A stretch of 64,000 bases of DNA from Bradyrhizobium sp. C9 (GTDB lineage Bacteria; Pseudomonadota; Alphaproteobacteria; Rhizobiales; Xanthobacteraceae): NCBI RefSeq assembly GCF_002532045.1, contig NZ_NWTG01000025.1, forward strand, positions 44,731 to 108,730, read 5' to 3'. This document shows positions 29,418 through 40,036 of the stretch, piece by piece. The position numbers and the translations under genes were made by a program. The notes under the pieces are model-generated. The model ran no database searches. It saw only the letters and a program-made list of their open reading frames with translations, and had not been told where the DNA came from. Numbering within the stretch: position 1 is the stretch's first letter; the number at the start of each line of letters is the position of its first letter.

Positions 29418-30167
29418 CTAGCGACCGCCCGAGACGTCGAGGATCGCGCTGGTGACGTAGGAGGCTTCGTCCGAGATCAGCCAGACGATGGCGTTGGCGA
29501 TTTCGTCCGCGGTGCCGACGCGCTTCATCGGCACCATATGGGCCAGCCGGTGGGCGCGATCGGGCTCGCCGCCCGCGGCGTGGATGTCGGTGTCGATCAG
29601 GCCGGGCCGGATGCCGGCAACGCGGATGCCTTCAGCCGCGACTTCGTAGCCGAGGCCGACCGTGAAGGAATCGATCGCCCCCTTGGAGGCGGCATAGTCG
29701 ACATAAGTGTTGGGTGCGCCGAGCTTCGCCGCGACCGAGGAGAGGTTGACGATGACGCCGCCCTGGCCGCCGTGCTTGGTCGACATCCGCTTCACCGCCT
29801 CGCGCGCGCACAGGATGCTGCCGGTGACGTTGACCGCCATCATCTGCTGGATGCGCTCGGCCGACATCTCGTCGACACGCACACCACTTTTGCCGACGAT
29901 GCCGGCATTGTTGACGAGCGCGCCCAGCGTGCCGAAGCCATCTGCGGCCTTGAACAGCGCCAGGATATCCTGCTCGCTGCCGACGTCGCACTTCACCGCG
30001 ATCGCCTTACCGTTCTTCGCCTCGATCGCGGCGACAACCTCGTTGGCCGCAGCCTGGTTTGTGGCGTAGCCGACCACGACGCGATAACCGCGCGCGGCAG
30101 CCGCAAGTGCGGTGGCGCGGCCGATGCCGCGGCTGCCGCCGGTGATGACAACGACCTTGTCTGTCAC
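29418..30167 (-). CDS. SDR family oxidoreductase
   Basis: A classical short-chain dehydrogenase/reductase of 249 residues. Motifs present are 'VITGGSRGIGRATAL' (TGxxxGxG nucleotide site), 'LVNNAGIVG', the catalytic Ser in 'IVNLSSVAAKLG', and Y-x-x-x-K in 'YVDYAASKGAID'. GTG 30167 has 'ggggat' upstream; an in-frame ATG 30 bases earlier is less likely. It lies between sucB and lpd. The substrate is unknown, and its place in a TCA-cycle operon does not by itself reveal it. Confidence 0.9.
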   Translation of the reverse strand: MTDKVVVITGGSRGIGRATALAAAARGYRVVVGYATNQAAANEVVAAIEAKNGKAIAVKCDVGSEQDILALFKAADGFGTLGALVNNAGIVGKSGVRVDEMSAERIQQMMAVNVTGSILCAREAVKRMSTKHGGQGGVIVNLSSVAAKLGAPNTYVDYAASKGAIDSFTVGLGYEVAAEGIRVAGIRPGLIDTDIHAAGGEPDRAHRLAHMVPMKRVGTADEIANAIVWLISDEASYVTSAILDVSGGR

Positions 30168-30239
30168 ATTGATCCCCAAAGGTGAGCACCCAACCAATCG
30201 CGGCGCCCGAACAGATCGGACGCCGCGCGCGACATGACC

Positions 30240-31484
30240 TTAGAGGTCCAGCACCAGGCGGGCCGGATCTTCCAGGCTCTCCTTGACGCGCACCAGGAAG
30301 GTGACCGCTTCCTTGCCGTCGATGACGCGGTGATCGTAGGACAGCGCCAGATACATCATCGGCCGCACCTCGATCTTGCCGCCGACCACCATCGGCCGCT
30401 CCTGGATCTTGTGCATGCCGAGGATGCCGGACTGCGGCGCGTTGAGGATCGGCGTCGACATCAGCGAGCCGTAGATGCCGCCATTGGTGATGGTGAAGGT
30501 GCCGCCCTGCATCTCGTCGATCTTGAGCTGACCGTCACGGGCTCTACGGCCGTAATCGGCGATCGACTTCTCGATCTCGGCGATCGACTTGTGGTCGCAG
30601 TCGCGTACCACAGGCACCACCAGGCCGCGGTCGGTGCCGACCGCAACGCCGATGTGGTAGTAGTTCTTGTAGATCAGGTCGGAGCCGTCGATCTCGGCGT
30701 TGACGGCCGGAATGTCCTTCAGCCCCTGCACCACCGCCTTGGTGAAGAAGCCCATGAAGCCGAGCTTCGAGCCATGCTTCTTCTCGAACGTATCCTTGTA
30801 GAGGGCGCGCAGCTTCATCACCTCGGTCATGTCGACCTCGTTGAAGGTCGTCAGCATCGCGGCGGTGTTCTGCACGTCCTTGAGGCGGCGCGCGATGGTC
30901 TGGCGCAGCCGGGTCATCTTGACGCGCTCCTCGCGCGCGGCATCGTCCGCCGGCGAAGGCGCACGAACCTGCACGGCGGCGGCCGGCTGGTTGACCGGGG
31001 TCGGCGCCGAGGCGGCCTTCTCGATCGCGGCCAGCATGTCGCCCTTGGTCACGCGGCCATCCTTGCCCGAGCCCGGAACGGTGGAGGCGTCGACGCCGCT
31101 TTCGGCGGACAGCTTGCGCACCGAGGGCGCCAGCGGCGCATCCGCCGGCGGCACCTTGGGCGCGGCAGGAGCCGGTGCGGGCGCGGCGGCAGGCGCCGCA
31201 GCGACAGCCTTGGCCGGAGCGGCGGCAGCGGCCGACTTGGCCGGCGCCGCGCCGTCATTGATCTGGCCGAGCAGCGCGCCGACGGCGACGGTCTCGCCAT
31301 CCTTGGCGATGATCTCGCCGAGCGTGCCGGCGACCGGCGCAGGCACCTCGATGGTGACCTTGTCGGTCTCCAGCTCCACCAACGGCTCGTCCACCGCGAC
31401 GGCCTCACCGGCCTTCTTGAACCAGCGGCCGATCGTGGCCTCAGTCACGGATTCACCGAGCGTTGGAACGCGAATTTCAGTCAT
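30240..31484 (-). CDS. sucB: 2-oxoglutarate dehydrogenase E2, dihydrolipoyl succinyltransferase
   Basis: The core acyltransferase of the 2-oxoglutarate dehydrogenase complex (414 residues). It has a single lipoyl domain (residues 1-75, lipoyl-Lys in 'ETDKVTIEV'), an Ala/Pro-rich flexible linker, a peripheral subunit-binding domain ('PSVRKLSAESGVDAS') and the catalytic domain ending 'SYDHRVIDGKEAVTFLV', which bears the active-site His and Asp. ATG 31484 begins MTEIRVP, the normal start; an upstream in-frame ATG is rejected. A 187-base spacer with a hairpin separates it from sucA. Confidence 0.98.
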   Translation of the reverse strand: MTEIRVPTLGESVTEATIGRWFKKAGEAVAVDEPLVELETDKVTIEVPAPVAGTLGEIIAKDGETVAVGALLGQINDGAAPAKSAAAAAPAKAVAAAPAAAPAPAPAAPKVPPADAPLAPSVRKLSAESGVDASTVPGSGKDGRVTKGDMLAAIEKAASAPTPVNQPAAAVQVRAPSPADDAAREERVKMTRLRQTIARRLKDVQNTAAMLTTFNEVDMTEVMKLRALYKDTFEKKHGSKLGFMGFFTKAVVQGLKDIPAVNAEIDGSDLIYKNYYHIGVAVGTDRGLVVPVVRDCDHKSIAEIEKSIADYGRRARDGQLKIDEMQGGTFTITNGGIYGSLMSTPILNAPQSGILGMHKIQERPMVVGGKIEVRPMMYLALSYDHRVIDGKEAVTFLVRVKESLEDPARLVLDL

Positions 31485-31613
31485 GATCTTTTCCTCGATA
31501 ACCTTGCGGTCGCAAAATTGGCAGTCGCAAACCTGGTCCGCCACCGCCCGCCAAAGCGAACGACCCGGTACTCCGTGACGACAGCGGCGAGGCTGGATGA
31601 CGCGGGATACCGG

Positions 31614-31654
31614 ATGCCCCGCTCCGGTGCGCAATTGCGCGCAGAGCGGGGCAT
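31614..31654 (-). other. Hairpin in the sucA-sucB spacer
   Basis: Arms atgccccgctc (31614-31624) and gagcggggcat (31644-31654) are perfect, with an inner palindrome tgcgcaattgcgc. It lies 18 bases after the sucA stop. There is no T tail, so RNA stabilisation or attenuation is as likely as termination. Confidence 0.55.
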
Positions 31655-31671
31655 GGCTTCAGTGAAGGCCG

Positions 31672-34632
31672 TTAGTTCAGTGCGTCGTCGAGCAGCGCCT
31701 TGAGCTGCGCCAGATGTTTCGACATCAAACCGGTGGCGGTCGCCGCCGATGCCGGACGGCCGGCATAGCGCGGACGCTTGTTGGCGGCGTTGGTCTGGTT
31801 CAGCACCCATTCCAGATAGGGCTCGATGAAGTGCCAGGAGCCCATGTTGCGGGGCTCTTCCTGGCACCAGACCACCTCGGCAGCCTTGAAGCGGCCGAGC
31901 TCCTGCACCAGCGCCTTCAGCGGCACTGGATAGAGCTGCTCGATGCGCATCAGATAGATGTCGTCGACGCCGCGCTTCTCGCGCTCCTCGTACAGGTCGT
32001 AATAGACCTTGCCGGAGCACAGCACGACGCGACGGATCTTGTCGTCCGGCACCAGCTTGATCTTCTCGTCCGGCAGCATCTGCGCGTCATCGTACAGGAT
32101 GCGGTGGAAGGTGGCGTTCTGGCCGAGCTCGTCGAGCCGCGACACGGCGCGCTTGTGACGCAGCAGCGACTTCGGCGTCATCAGGATCAGCGGCTTGCGG
32201 ATTTCGCGATGCAGCTGGCGCCGCAGCACGTGGAAGTAGTTTGCCGGCGTGGTCGGATTGACCACCTGCATGTTGTCCTCGGCGCACATCTGCAAATAAC
32301 GCTCGAGGCGCGCGGAGGAGTGCTCCGGGCCCTGCCCCTCGTAGCCATGCGGCAGCAGGCAGACGAGGCCCGACATGCGCAGCCATTTGCGTTCGCCCGA
32401 GGAGATGAACTGGTCGAATACCACCTGCGCGCCATTGGCGAAGTCGCCGAACTGGGCTTCCCAGAGCGTCAGCGCATTCGGCTCGGCCAGCGAGTAGCCG
32501 TACTCGAAGCCGAGCACCGCTTCTTCCGACAGCAGCGAGTTGATGACCTCGTAATGGCCGGTATCCTCGCCGCCAAGGTGGTTGAACGGCGTGTAGCGGC
32601 TCTCGTCCTCCTGGTCGATCAGGACCGAATGGCGCTGCGAGAAGGTGCCGCGCTCGGAATCCTGGCCGGACAGGCGCACATGATGGCCCTCCTGCAGCAG
32701 CGTGCAGAACGCCAGTGCCTCGCCGGTCGCCCAGTCGATGCCGACGCCGGTGTCGATCGCCTTGGCGCGATTGTCGAGAAAACGCTGAATGGTGCGGTGG
32801 GCGCGGAAGCCGTCCGGCACCTTGGTGATCTTGCGGCCGATCTCCTTGAGCACGGCGACATCGACACCGGTGACGCCGCGGCGGGCGTCTTCTTCCTGGT
32901 CGGCCGACTTGAAGCCGGCCCATTTGCCGTCGAGCCAGTCGGCCTTGTTCGGCTTGTAGCCCGAGCCGGCTTCGAGCTCGGCATCGAGCCGTGCGCGCCA
33001 ATCGGCCTTGGCCTTCTCGACCTCGCCCTCGGTCAATACGCCGTCGGCGACCAGCCGCTTGGCGTAGATCTCCAGCGTCGACGGGTGCGAGCCGATCTTC
33101 TTGTACATCACCGGCTGGGTGAACGCCGGCTCATCGCCCTCGTTGTGACCGTGACGCCGGTAGCAGAACATGTCGATGACGACCGGCTTGTGGAATTTCT
33201 GCCGGAACTCGATCGCGACCTTGGCCGCGAACACCACGGCCTCCGGATCGTCGCCATTCACGTGGAAGATCGGCGCATCGATCATCTTCGCGACGTCGGA
33301 CGGATAGGGCGACGAGCGCGAGTAGCGCGGATAGGTGGTGAAGCCGATCTGGTTGTTGACGATGAAGTGCAGCGAGCCGCCGGTGCGGTAGCCCTTCAGG
33401 TCGGACAGGCTGAAGCATTCCGCGACCACGCCCTGGCCCGCGAACGCCGCATCGCCGTGCATCAGCAGCGGCAGCACCGAGATGCGCATATCAGGCGGAT
33501 CGCCGTGCTGGTCCTGCTTGGCGCGCACCTTGCCCATCACGACCGGATCGACGATCTCGAGATGCGACGGATTTGCAGTCAGCGACAGATGGATGTTGTT
33601 GCCGTCGAACTCGCGGTCCGAGGACGCACCGAGGTGATACTTGACGTCGCCGGAGCCTTCGACCGAGTCTGGATTGGCCGAACCGCCCTTGAATTCGTGG
33701 AACAGCGCGCGGTGCGGCTTGCCCATCACCTGGGTCAGCACGTTGAGGCGGCCGCGATGCGGCATGCCGACCACGATCTCCTTCACGCCGAGATTGCCGC
33801 CGCGTTTGATGATCTGCTCGAGCGCCGGGATCAGCGATTCGCCGCCGTCGAGGCCGAAGCGCTTGGTACCGGTGAACTTGGTGTCGCAGAACTTCTCGAA
33901 GCCGTCGGCCTCGATCAGCTTGTTGAGGATCGCGCGGCGTCCCTCGGGCGTAAAGCTGATCTCCTTGTCCGGACCTTCGATGCGCTCCTGGATCCACGCC
34001 TTCTGCGCGGCGTTGGAGATGTGCATGAACTCGACGCCGAGCGTCTGGCAGTAGGTGCGCTCGCAGATCTGCACGATCTCGCGCAGCGTGCCGTATTCGA
34101 GGCCGAGCACGTGGTCGAGGAAGATCTTGCGATCGAAGTCGGCCTCACTGAAGCCGTAGGAGCGCGGATCGAGCTCCTCGCGGTCGCGCGGCGCCTCGAT
34201 GCCGAGCGGATCGAGCTTGGCGTGGAAGTGGCCGCGCATGCGGTAGGCGCGGATCAGCATCAGCGCGCGAACCGAATCGCGGGTGGCCTGATGCACGTCG
34301 GCGTCGGACAGTTCGGCGCCCTTGGCCTGTGCCTTGGCGGCGAGCTTGGTGCCGACCGCCTTCTCGACCTGGGCCCAGTTGCCGTCGAGCGCCGAGGTCA
34401 GCTCGTCACGCGGCGTCACTGGCCAGTTGGCGCGGCCCCACGAGGCCCCCTCGGCGTTCTTCTGGACGTCCGCCGGGGCGTCCTTCAGGCTCTTGAAGAA
34501 ATCCTGCCATTCGGCGTCGACCGACGACGGATCCTGCTCGTAGCGGGCATAGAGATCGTCGATATAGGCGGCGTTGGTGCCCTGCAGGAATGATGAGAGA
34601 GCAAAAGCAGCATTCGCGTCTTGGCGAGACAT
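31672..34632 (-). CDS. sucA: 2-oxoglutarate dehydrogenase E1 component
   Basis: The thiamine-diphosphate-dependent decarboxylase of the TCA cycle (986 residues). The N-terminal segment 'YIDDLYARYEQDPSSVDAEW' is typical of OdhA/SucA. The ThDP region includes 'VVGMPHRGRLNVLTQ', 'HLGASSDREFDG', 'HGDAAFAGQGVVAE', 'NNQIGFTT' and 'CYRRHGHNEGDEPAFTQP'. The C-terminal transketolase-like part ends with 'WCQEEPRNMGSW'. It is followed by sucB and preceded by sucD on the same strand, with its own 256-base upstream region. Confidence 0.99.
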   Translation of the reverse strand: MSRQDANAAFALSSFLQGTNAAYIDDLYARYEQDPSSVDAEWQDFFKSLKDAPADVQKNAEGASWGRANWPVTPRDELTSALDGNWAQVEKAVGTKLAAKAQAKGAELSDADVHQATRDSVRALMLIRAYRMRGHFHAKLDPLGIEAPRDREELDPRSYGFSEADFDRKIFLDHVLGLEYGTLREIVQICERTYCQTLGVEFMHISNAAQKAWIQERIEGPDKEISFTPEGRRAILNKLIEADGFEKFCDTKFTGTKRFGLDGGESLIPALEQIIKRGGNLGVKEIVVGMPHRGRLNVLTQVMGKPHRALFHEFKGGSANPDSVEGSGDVKYHLGASSDREFDGNNIHLSLTANPSHLEIVDPVVMGKVRAKQDQHGDPPDMRISVLPLLMHGDAAFAGQGVVAECFSLSDLKGYRTGGSLHFIVNNQIGFTTYPRYSRSSPYPSDVAKMIDAPIFHVNGDDPEAVVFAAKVAIEFRQKFHKPVVIDMFCYRRHGHNEGDEPAFTQPVMYKKIGSHPSTLEIYAKRLVADGVLTEGEVEKAKADWRARLDAELEAGSGYKPNKADWLDGKWAGFKSADQEEDARRGVTGVDVAVLKEIGRKITKVPDGFRAHRTIQRFLDNRAKAIDTGVGIDWATGEALAFCTLLQEGHHVRLSGQDSERGTFSQRHSVLIDQEDESRYTPFNHLGGEDTGHYEVINSLLSEEAVLGFEYGYSLAEPNALTLWEAQFGDFANGAQVVFDQFISSGERKWLRMSGLVCLLPHGYEGQGPEHSSARLERYLQMCAEDNMQVVNPTTPANYFHVLRRQLHREIRKPLILMTPKSLLRHKRAVSRLDELGQNATFHRILYDDAQMLPDEKIKLVPDDKIRRVVLCSGKVYYDLYEEREKRGVDDIYLMRIEQLYPVPLKALVQELGRFKAAEVVWCQEEPRNMGSWHFIEPYLEWVLNQTNAANKRPRYAGRPASAATATGLMSKHLAQLKALLDDALN

Positions 34633-34709
34633 GGGGCAGTCCTGGTGATTTTTTTCGGTTCGCGCGTAGGAGACGGCGCTGGTGCCGGTCTGGAAGTGCG
34701 CCGGCTGGG

Positions 34710-34731
34710 TAGATACCCTTTACCCTATCTA
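34710..34731. promoter_or_regulatory. Inverted-repeat operator candidate upstream of sucA
   Basis: tagata (34710-34715) and tatcta (34726-34731) flank ccctttaccc, 78 bases before the sucA ATG. The spacing and position suit a regulator site or part of a promoter; no regulator is identified. Confidence 0.3.
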
Positions 34732-34810
34732 GGACAGATATTCCTGCCTAAAAGAACCAAGAAATGAACTTATTTTCATATTTTATTGATCGGCATTCCG
34801 ACCGAAAAAC

Positions 34811-34846
34811 GCAACAAAAAGGCGGGTTCCCCAAGGAGAACCCGCC
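34811..34846 (-). terminator. Rho-independent terminator after sucD
   Basis: On the - strand, ggcgggttc and gaacccgcc form a 9-base perfect stem (34838-34846 with 34821-34829) followed by tttttgttgcgttttt. It separates sucD from sucA, so sucA must be transcribed from its own promoter or by read-through. Confidence 0.85.
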
Positions 34847-34888
34847 CAAACCACGCCAAACCGCGAAGGGAACTTCGCCCGACGGCGG

Positions 34889-35770
34889 TTACTTCAGCAT
34901 CTCCGCGAGCGTGTGCCCGAGGCGCGCCGGCGATGGCGACACCTTGATGCCGGCGGCTTCCATCGCCGCGGTCTTGGAACCGGCATCGCCCTTGCCGCCG
35001 GAGATGATCGCGCCGGCATGACCCATGCGGCGGCCGGGAGGTGCGGTAACACCAGCGATGAAGCCGACCATCGGCTTCTTGCGGCCGCGCTTGGCCTCGT
35101 CCTTGAGGAACTGGGCGGCGTCTTCCTCGGCGGAGCCGCCGATCTCGCCGATCATGACGATCGACTTGGTCTTCTCGTCGGCCAGGAACATCTCCAGCAC
35201 GTCGATGAACTCGGTGCCCTTGACCGGGTCGCCGCCGATGCCGACCGCGGTGGTCTGGCCGAGGCCCTCCTGGGTGGTCTGGAACACCGCCTCATAGGTC
35301 AGGGTGCCGGAGCGGGAGACGATGCCGACCGAGCCGGGCTTGAAGATGTTGGCCGGCATGATGCCGATCTTGCACTCGCCGGCGGTCATCACGCCGGGGC
35401 AGTTCGGCCCGATCAGCCGCGACTTCGAACCCGACAGCGAGCGCTTGACGCGCACCATGTCGAGCACCGGGATGCCCTCGGTGATGCAGACGATCAGCGG
35501 GATCTCCGCATCGATCGCCTCGCAGATCGCGTCCGCCGCGCCCGGCGGCGGGACGTAGACGACGCTGGCGTCAGCGCCGGTCTTGGCGCGCGCTTCCGCG
35601 ACCGTGTCGAACACCGGCAGGTTGAGATGCGTCTGACCGCCTTTGCCCGGCGCCACGCCGCCGACCATCTTGGTGCCGTAAGCGATCGCCGCTTCCGAAT
35701 GGAACGTGCCGTTCTTGCCGGTGAAGCCCTGGCAGATGACCTTGGTGTTCTTGTCGATCAGAATGGACAT
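34889..35770 (-). CDS. sucD: Succinyl-CoA ligase (ADP-forming) subunit alpha
   Basis: The CoA-binding alpha subunit (293 residues) of succinyl-CoA synthetase. It starts 'SILIDKNTKVICQGFTGKNG', has the CoA-fold segment 'GGVAPGKGG', and ends with the phospho-His motif 'GHAGAIISGGKGDAGSK' (His about residue 250). It is separated from sucC by a DUF1579-like gene, which is unusual because sucC and sucD are normally adjacent. Confidence 0.98.
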   Translation of the reverse strand: MSILIDKNTKVICQGFTGKNGTFHSEAAIAYGTKMVGGVAPGKGGQTHLNLPVFDTVAEARAKTGADASVVYVPPPGAADAICEAIDAEIPLIVCITEGIPVLDMVRVKRSLSGSKSRLIGPNCPGVMTAGECKIGIMPANIFKPGSVGIVSRSGTLTYEAVFQTTQEGLGQTTAVGIGGDPVKGTEFIDVLEMFLADEKTKSIVMIGEIGGSAEEDAAQFLKDEAKRGRKKPMVGFIAGVTAPPGRRMGHAGAIISGGKGDAGSKTAAMEAAGIKVSPSPARLGHTLAEMLK

Positions 35771-35807
35771 GGTTCGAGATGCTTTCGCGAGACGAGCGGT
35801 GAAGGGT

Positions 35808-36284
35808 TCAGTGGATACGCCGGTACACGCCGGTGAGCACGTCGGCCCACCCTTCCGCGTCAGGCGAGAACTGGATTTTCATGTTGTAGGTGTTGTCGTC
35901 GACGACCTCGTAGACATGACGCGCATTGCCGCGCAGCGAGCCGCGCACCAGGATCAGCGACTTGCCCGCCCAGCCGCCGGACGCCGGCGACGGCGGGTAG
36001 TAGCCGAGTGAATCGTGCCAGAACAATCGGTAGGCGCGATCCTCGCGGTCGTAGGTGAAGACGCCGTGGGTGGCGAAGCTCTCCTTGCCGTCGCGGGTCT
36101 GCACGCAGTCCTGGATCAGATAGAAACCGTTGAGCGCGATGCGCGCAACGACATGCGAGGTGGCCGGACCGCCGGCGGTCCAGCGCGACGGATAGACCAT
36201 CTCGTCGCCGTTCCACTCGCCCGCAAAAACCGCGAGCTTGCGGTGTTCGTCCAGCGGGGTCGGAGCGTCGAGATGATCGGCCAT
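35808..36284 (-). CDS. DUF1579-like protein inserted between sucC and sucD
   Basis: A 158-residue soluble protein resembling the DUF1579 family, function unknown. The start has 'EHRKLAVFAGEWNGDEMVYPS', the 'L-x-x-F-x-G-x-W' pattern typical of these lipocalin-like proteins, followed by 'RIALNGFYLIQDCVQ' and 'GVFTYDREDRAYRLFWHDSLG'. No signal peptide is visible. It begins 2 bases after the sucC stop and ends 37 bases before sucD, so it must be cotranscribed with both succinyl-CoA ligase genes. Confidence 0.82.
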   Translation of the reverse strand: MADHLDAPTPLDEHRKLAVFAGEWNGDEMVYPSRWTAGGPATSHVVARIALNGFYLIQDCVQTRDGKESFATHGVFTYDREDRAYRLFWHDSLGYYPPSPASGGWAGKSLILVRGSLRGNARHVYEVVDDNTYNMKIQFSPDAEGWADVLTGVYRRIH

Positions 36285-36286
36285 CG

Positions 36287-37483
<1,197 letters not shown>

Positions 37484-37568
37484 GGAAAGACGCTCCCAAA
37501 CCCTCGTGCGGCGAACTTCACGTCAGCCCTGGCGCTGGCATACCATATACCAAGCCTCGTGCAACTAA

Positions 37569-37629
37569 AAAATCCGCCGGATTTTCATCATCTTGCACCC
37601 GACAGGCGATTGAAATCGCCTATCGGGCC
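37569..37629 (-). other. Two hairpins between mdh and sucC
   Basis: A 14-base stem with one mismatch (37600-37613 with 37616-37629) is followed on the - strand by a short A/T stem (aaaatcc-gcc-ggatttt, 37571-37587) running into T residues. The second could be a weak terminator limiting read-through from mdh into sucC. Confidence 0.45.
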
Positions 37630-37643
37630 ATTGCCAAGCCAGA

Positions 37644-38612
37644 TTATTTGCCGAGCAGATCGGGCGCGATCTTCTTGCAGGCGTCGACCAGGCCCTGCAC
37701 CGCGCCGACCGACTTGTCGAAGGCTTCACGGTCCTTGCCGGCGAGCTCGATCTCGACGATGCGTTCGACACCCTTGGAGCCGATCACGGTGGGCACGCCG
37801 ACATACATGTCCTTCACGCCGTATTCGCCGTTGAGATAGGCGGCGCAGGGCAGCACGCGCTTCTTGTCCCTCAGGTAGCTCTCGGCCATCTGGATCGCCG
37901 ACGCCGCCGGCGCGTAGAAGGCCGAGCCGGTCTTGAGCAGGTTGACGATCTCGGCGCCGCCGTTGCGGGTGCGGTCGACGATCTCGTCGATGCGGGCCTG
38001 CGAGGTCCAGCCCATCTTGACGAGGTCAGGCAGCGGAATGCCGGCGACGGTCGAGTAGCGGGTCAGCGGCACCATGGTGTCGCCATGGCCGCCGAGCACG
38101 AAGGCGGTGACGTCTTCGACCGAGACGTTGAATTCGTCGGCCAGGAAATAGCGAAAGCGCGCGGAGTCGAGCACGCCGGCCATGCCGACCACCTTCTTGT
38201 GCGGCAGGCCGGAAGCCTTCTGCAGCGCCCAGACCATCGCATCCAGCGGGTTGGTGATGCAGATGACGAAGGCGTCGGGCGCGTACTTCTTGATGCCGGC
38301 GCCGACCTGCTCCATGACCTTGAGGTTGATCGACAGCAGATCGTCGCGGCTCATGCCGGGCTTGCGCGGCACGCCGGCGGTGACGATGCAGACCTTGGCG
38401 CCGTCGAGCGCTTCATAGGAATTGGCGCCGACCAGGTTGGAATCGAAGCCGTCGACCGGCGACGACTGCGCGATGTCGAGCGCTTTACCCTGCGGCACGC
38501 CCTCGGCGATATCGAACAGCACGACGTCTCCGAGTTCCTTGAGGCCAACGAGGTGCGCCAGCGTTCCGCCGATCTGTCCGGAGCCAATCAGAGCAATCTT
38601 GTCGCGTGCCAT
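37644..38612 (-). CDS. mdh: Malate dehydrogenase
   Basis: NAD-dependent malate dehydrogenase (322 residues) of the lactate-dehydrogenase-like type found in alphaproteobacteria. It has the NAD site 'IALIGSGQIGGTLAHL', substrate-loop 'VTAGVPRKPGMSRDDLL', 'ICITNPLDAMVW', and the catalytic His in 'VLGGHGDTMVPLTRYS'. It is the promoter-proximal gene of the TCA cluster and has a 233-base upstream region free of genes, which probably holds the main promoter. Confidence 0.98.
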   Translation of the reverse strand: MARDKIALIGSGQIGGTLAHLVGLKELGDVVLFDIAEGVPQGKALDIAQSSPVDGFDSNLVGANSYEALDGAKVCIVTAGVPRKPGMSRDDLLSINLKVMEQVGAGIKKYAPDAFVICITNPLDAMVWALQKASGLPHKKVVGMAGVLDSARFRYFLADEFNVSVEDVTAFVLGGHGDTMVPLTRYSTVAGIPLPDLVKMGWTSQARIDEIVDRTRNGGAEIVNLLKTGSAFYAPAASAIQMAESYLRDKKRVLPCAAYLNGEYGVKDMYVGVPTVIGSKGVERIVEIELAGKDREAFDKSVGAVQGLVDACKKIAPDLLGK

Positions 38613-38845
38613 GGGAAATCAGTCCTTTGAACTGGTGCAGGAGGGAGGGAAGTCGGTTGCAAGGGTGGTTATCCCTTTCGAATGATCCATTCAAGTCGCG
38701 GCCTGCCCGATTGCGGGCCGTGCCTGCAATTCGGTCAGGCATGCCAGCAACATCCGCCCCGAGACACGAAAAGTTGCTCCGATCCGGACCGCGCGCAAGG
38801 CCAATCTCAAGTCCGAATTTCGATACCGAATTTCGAGGCTGGATT

Positions 38846-40036
38846 TCAGGTCTCGACCAGGCCGGTCGACGCGCCGCTGGCCGAGGAGTCCTTGCGGCCG
38901 TGCGGGAGCGCCAAATAGGATTCCGAGCTCATCTCGATCAGGCGCGAGGACGTGCGCTTGAACTCCATCGCCTCGATGCCGTCCTCTGCAAGGTACAACG
39001 ACACCGGATCGGCCTCGGCCGAGGCCATCAGCTTCACCGCATTGTCATAGAGCGTGTCGATCAGCGAGATGAAGCGCTTGGCGGCGTTGCGCTCGGCGTA
39101 ATCCATCACCGGAATATGGTCGATCAGGATCGTGTGGTAGTCGTGCGCCAGCCTGAGGTAGTCGGACGCGGCGAGCGGCTTCTCGCAGATGTCCATGAAG
39201 CTGAAGCGGGCGACGCCATGCGCCGAACACGGCACATTCAGGATGCGTCCCTTGATCGGAATGAGGCGCGCCTTGCACGGCGCATTGCCGGTCATCTTGC
39301 GCCACGCCGCGTTGAGCGCGGCATCGGCCGTGTCATCCGCGGGCGCTAACCACATCTTCACACCGACGAGTTTTTCCAGCCGGAAGTCGGTGCGCGCATC
39401 GAGCCGCAGCACATCCATGTGGTCGGTGATCTGCGCGATGAACGGCAGGAACAGCGCGCGGTTGAGACCGCCCTTGTAGAGATCGTCGGGCGCGACGTTC
39501 GAGGTCGCGACCACGACGGTGCCGAGATCGAACAGCTTTGCGAACAGCCGCCCGAGGATCATCGCATCCGCGATGTCGGTGACGTGGAATTCGTCGAAGC
39601 AGAGCAGCCAGGCTTCGTCGAAGATCGCCTGCGCGGTGAGCGCGATCACATCGCCGTCGGCGATCTCGCCGCGCGCGACCTGCTGGCGGTAGCCGTAGAT
39701 GCGCTCATGCGCTTCGGCCATGAATTCGTGGAAGTGCGCGCGGCGCTTGTGCTCGACCGGGCTCTGCTGGAAGAACAGGTCCATCAGCATGGTCTTGCCG
39801 CGGCCGACCTCGCCATGGACGTAGAGCCCGCGCGGCGGCTTGTCGTCCCCGTTGCCGCCGAACAGTCGCCCGAACAGACCCTGCTTGCGCTGCGGCTTGT
39901 AGCTCGCGAGCCGCTCATCCAGCGCGCCGAACGCTTCAGCGGCGCGGGCCTGCGCAGGATCGGCCTCGATCGCGCCGGAGGCGACGAGAGACTTGTAGTG
40001 CTCGAGGAACGAATTGGCGGGCGAAGTGGACAGCAT
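38846..40036 (-). CDS. zapE: Cell division protein ZapE (AFG1-like ATPase)
   Basis: A 396-residue AFG1/LACE1 family ATPase; in E. coli it associates with the Z ring. Walker A is 'VHGEVGRGKTMLMDLF' (about residue 75). Walker B is 'WLLCFDEFHVTDIADAMIL', and 'VVVATSNVAPDDLYKGGLNR' is the sensor-1 family motif. ATG 40036 gives the conserved 'SFLEHYKSLVASGAIEAD' opening. It lies upstream of mdh with a 233-base gap. Confidence 0.95.
   Translation of the reverse strand: MLSTSPANSFLEHYKSLVASGAIEADPAQARAAEAFGALDERLASYKPQRKQGLFGRLFGGNGDDKPPRGLYVHGEVGRGKTMLMDLFFQQSPVEHKRRAHFHEFMAEAHERIYGYRQQVARGEIADGDVIALTAQAIFDEAWLLCFDEFHVTDIADAMILGRLFAKLFDLGTVVVATSNVAPDDLYKGGLNRALFLPFIAQITDHMDVLRLDARTDFRLEKLVGVKMWLAPADDTADAALNAAWRKMTGNAPCKARLIPIKGRILNVPCSAHGVARFSFMDICEKPLAASDYLRLAHDYHTILIDHIPVMDYAERNAAKRFISLIDTLYDNAVKLMASAEADPVSLYLAEDGIEAMEFKRTSSRLIEMSSESYLALPHGRKDSSASGASTGLVET

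Noticed and set aside
31714..34593. A 959-codon open frame antisense to sucA
   Set aside because: Same composition bias; sucA on the other strand is unambiguous, so the frame is a by-product of codon use.
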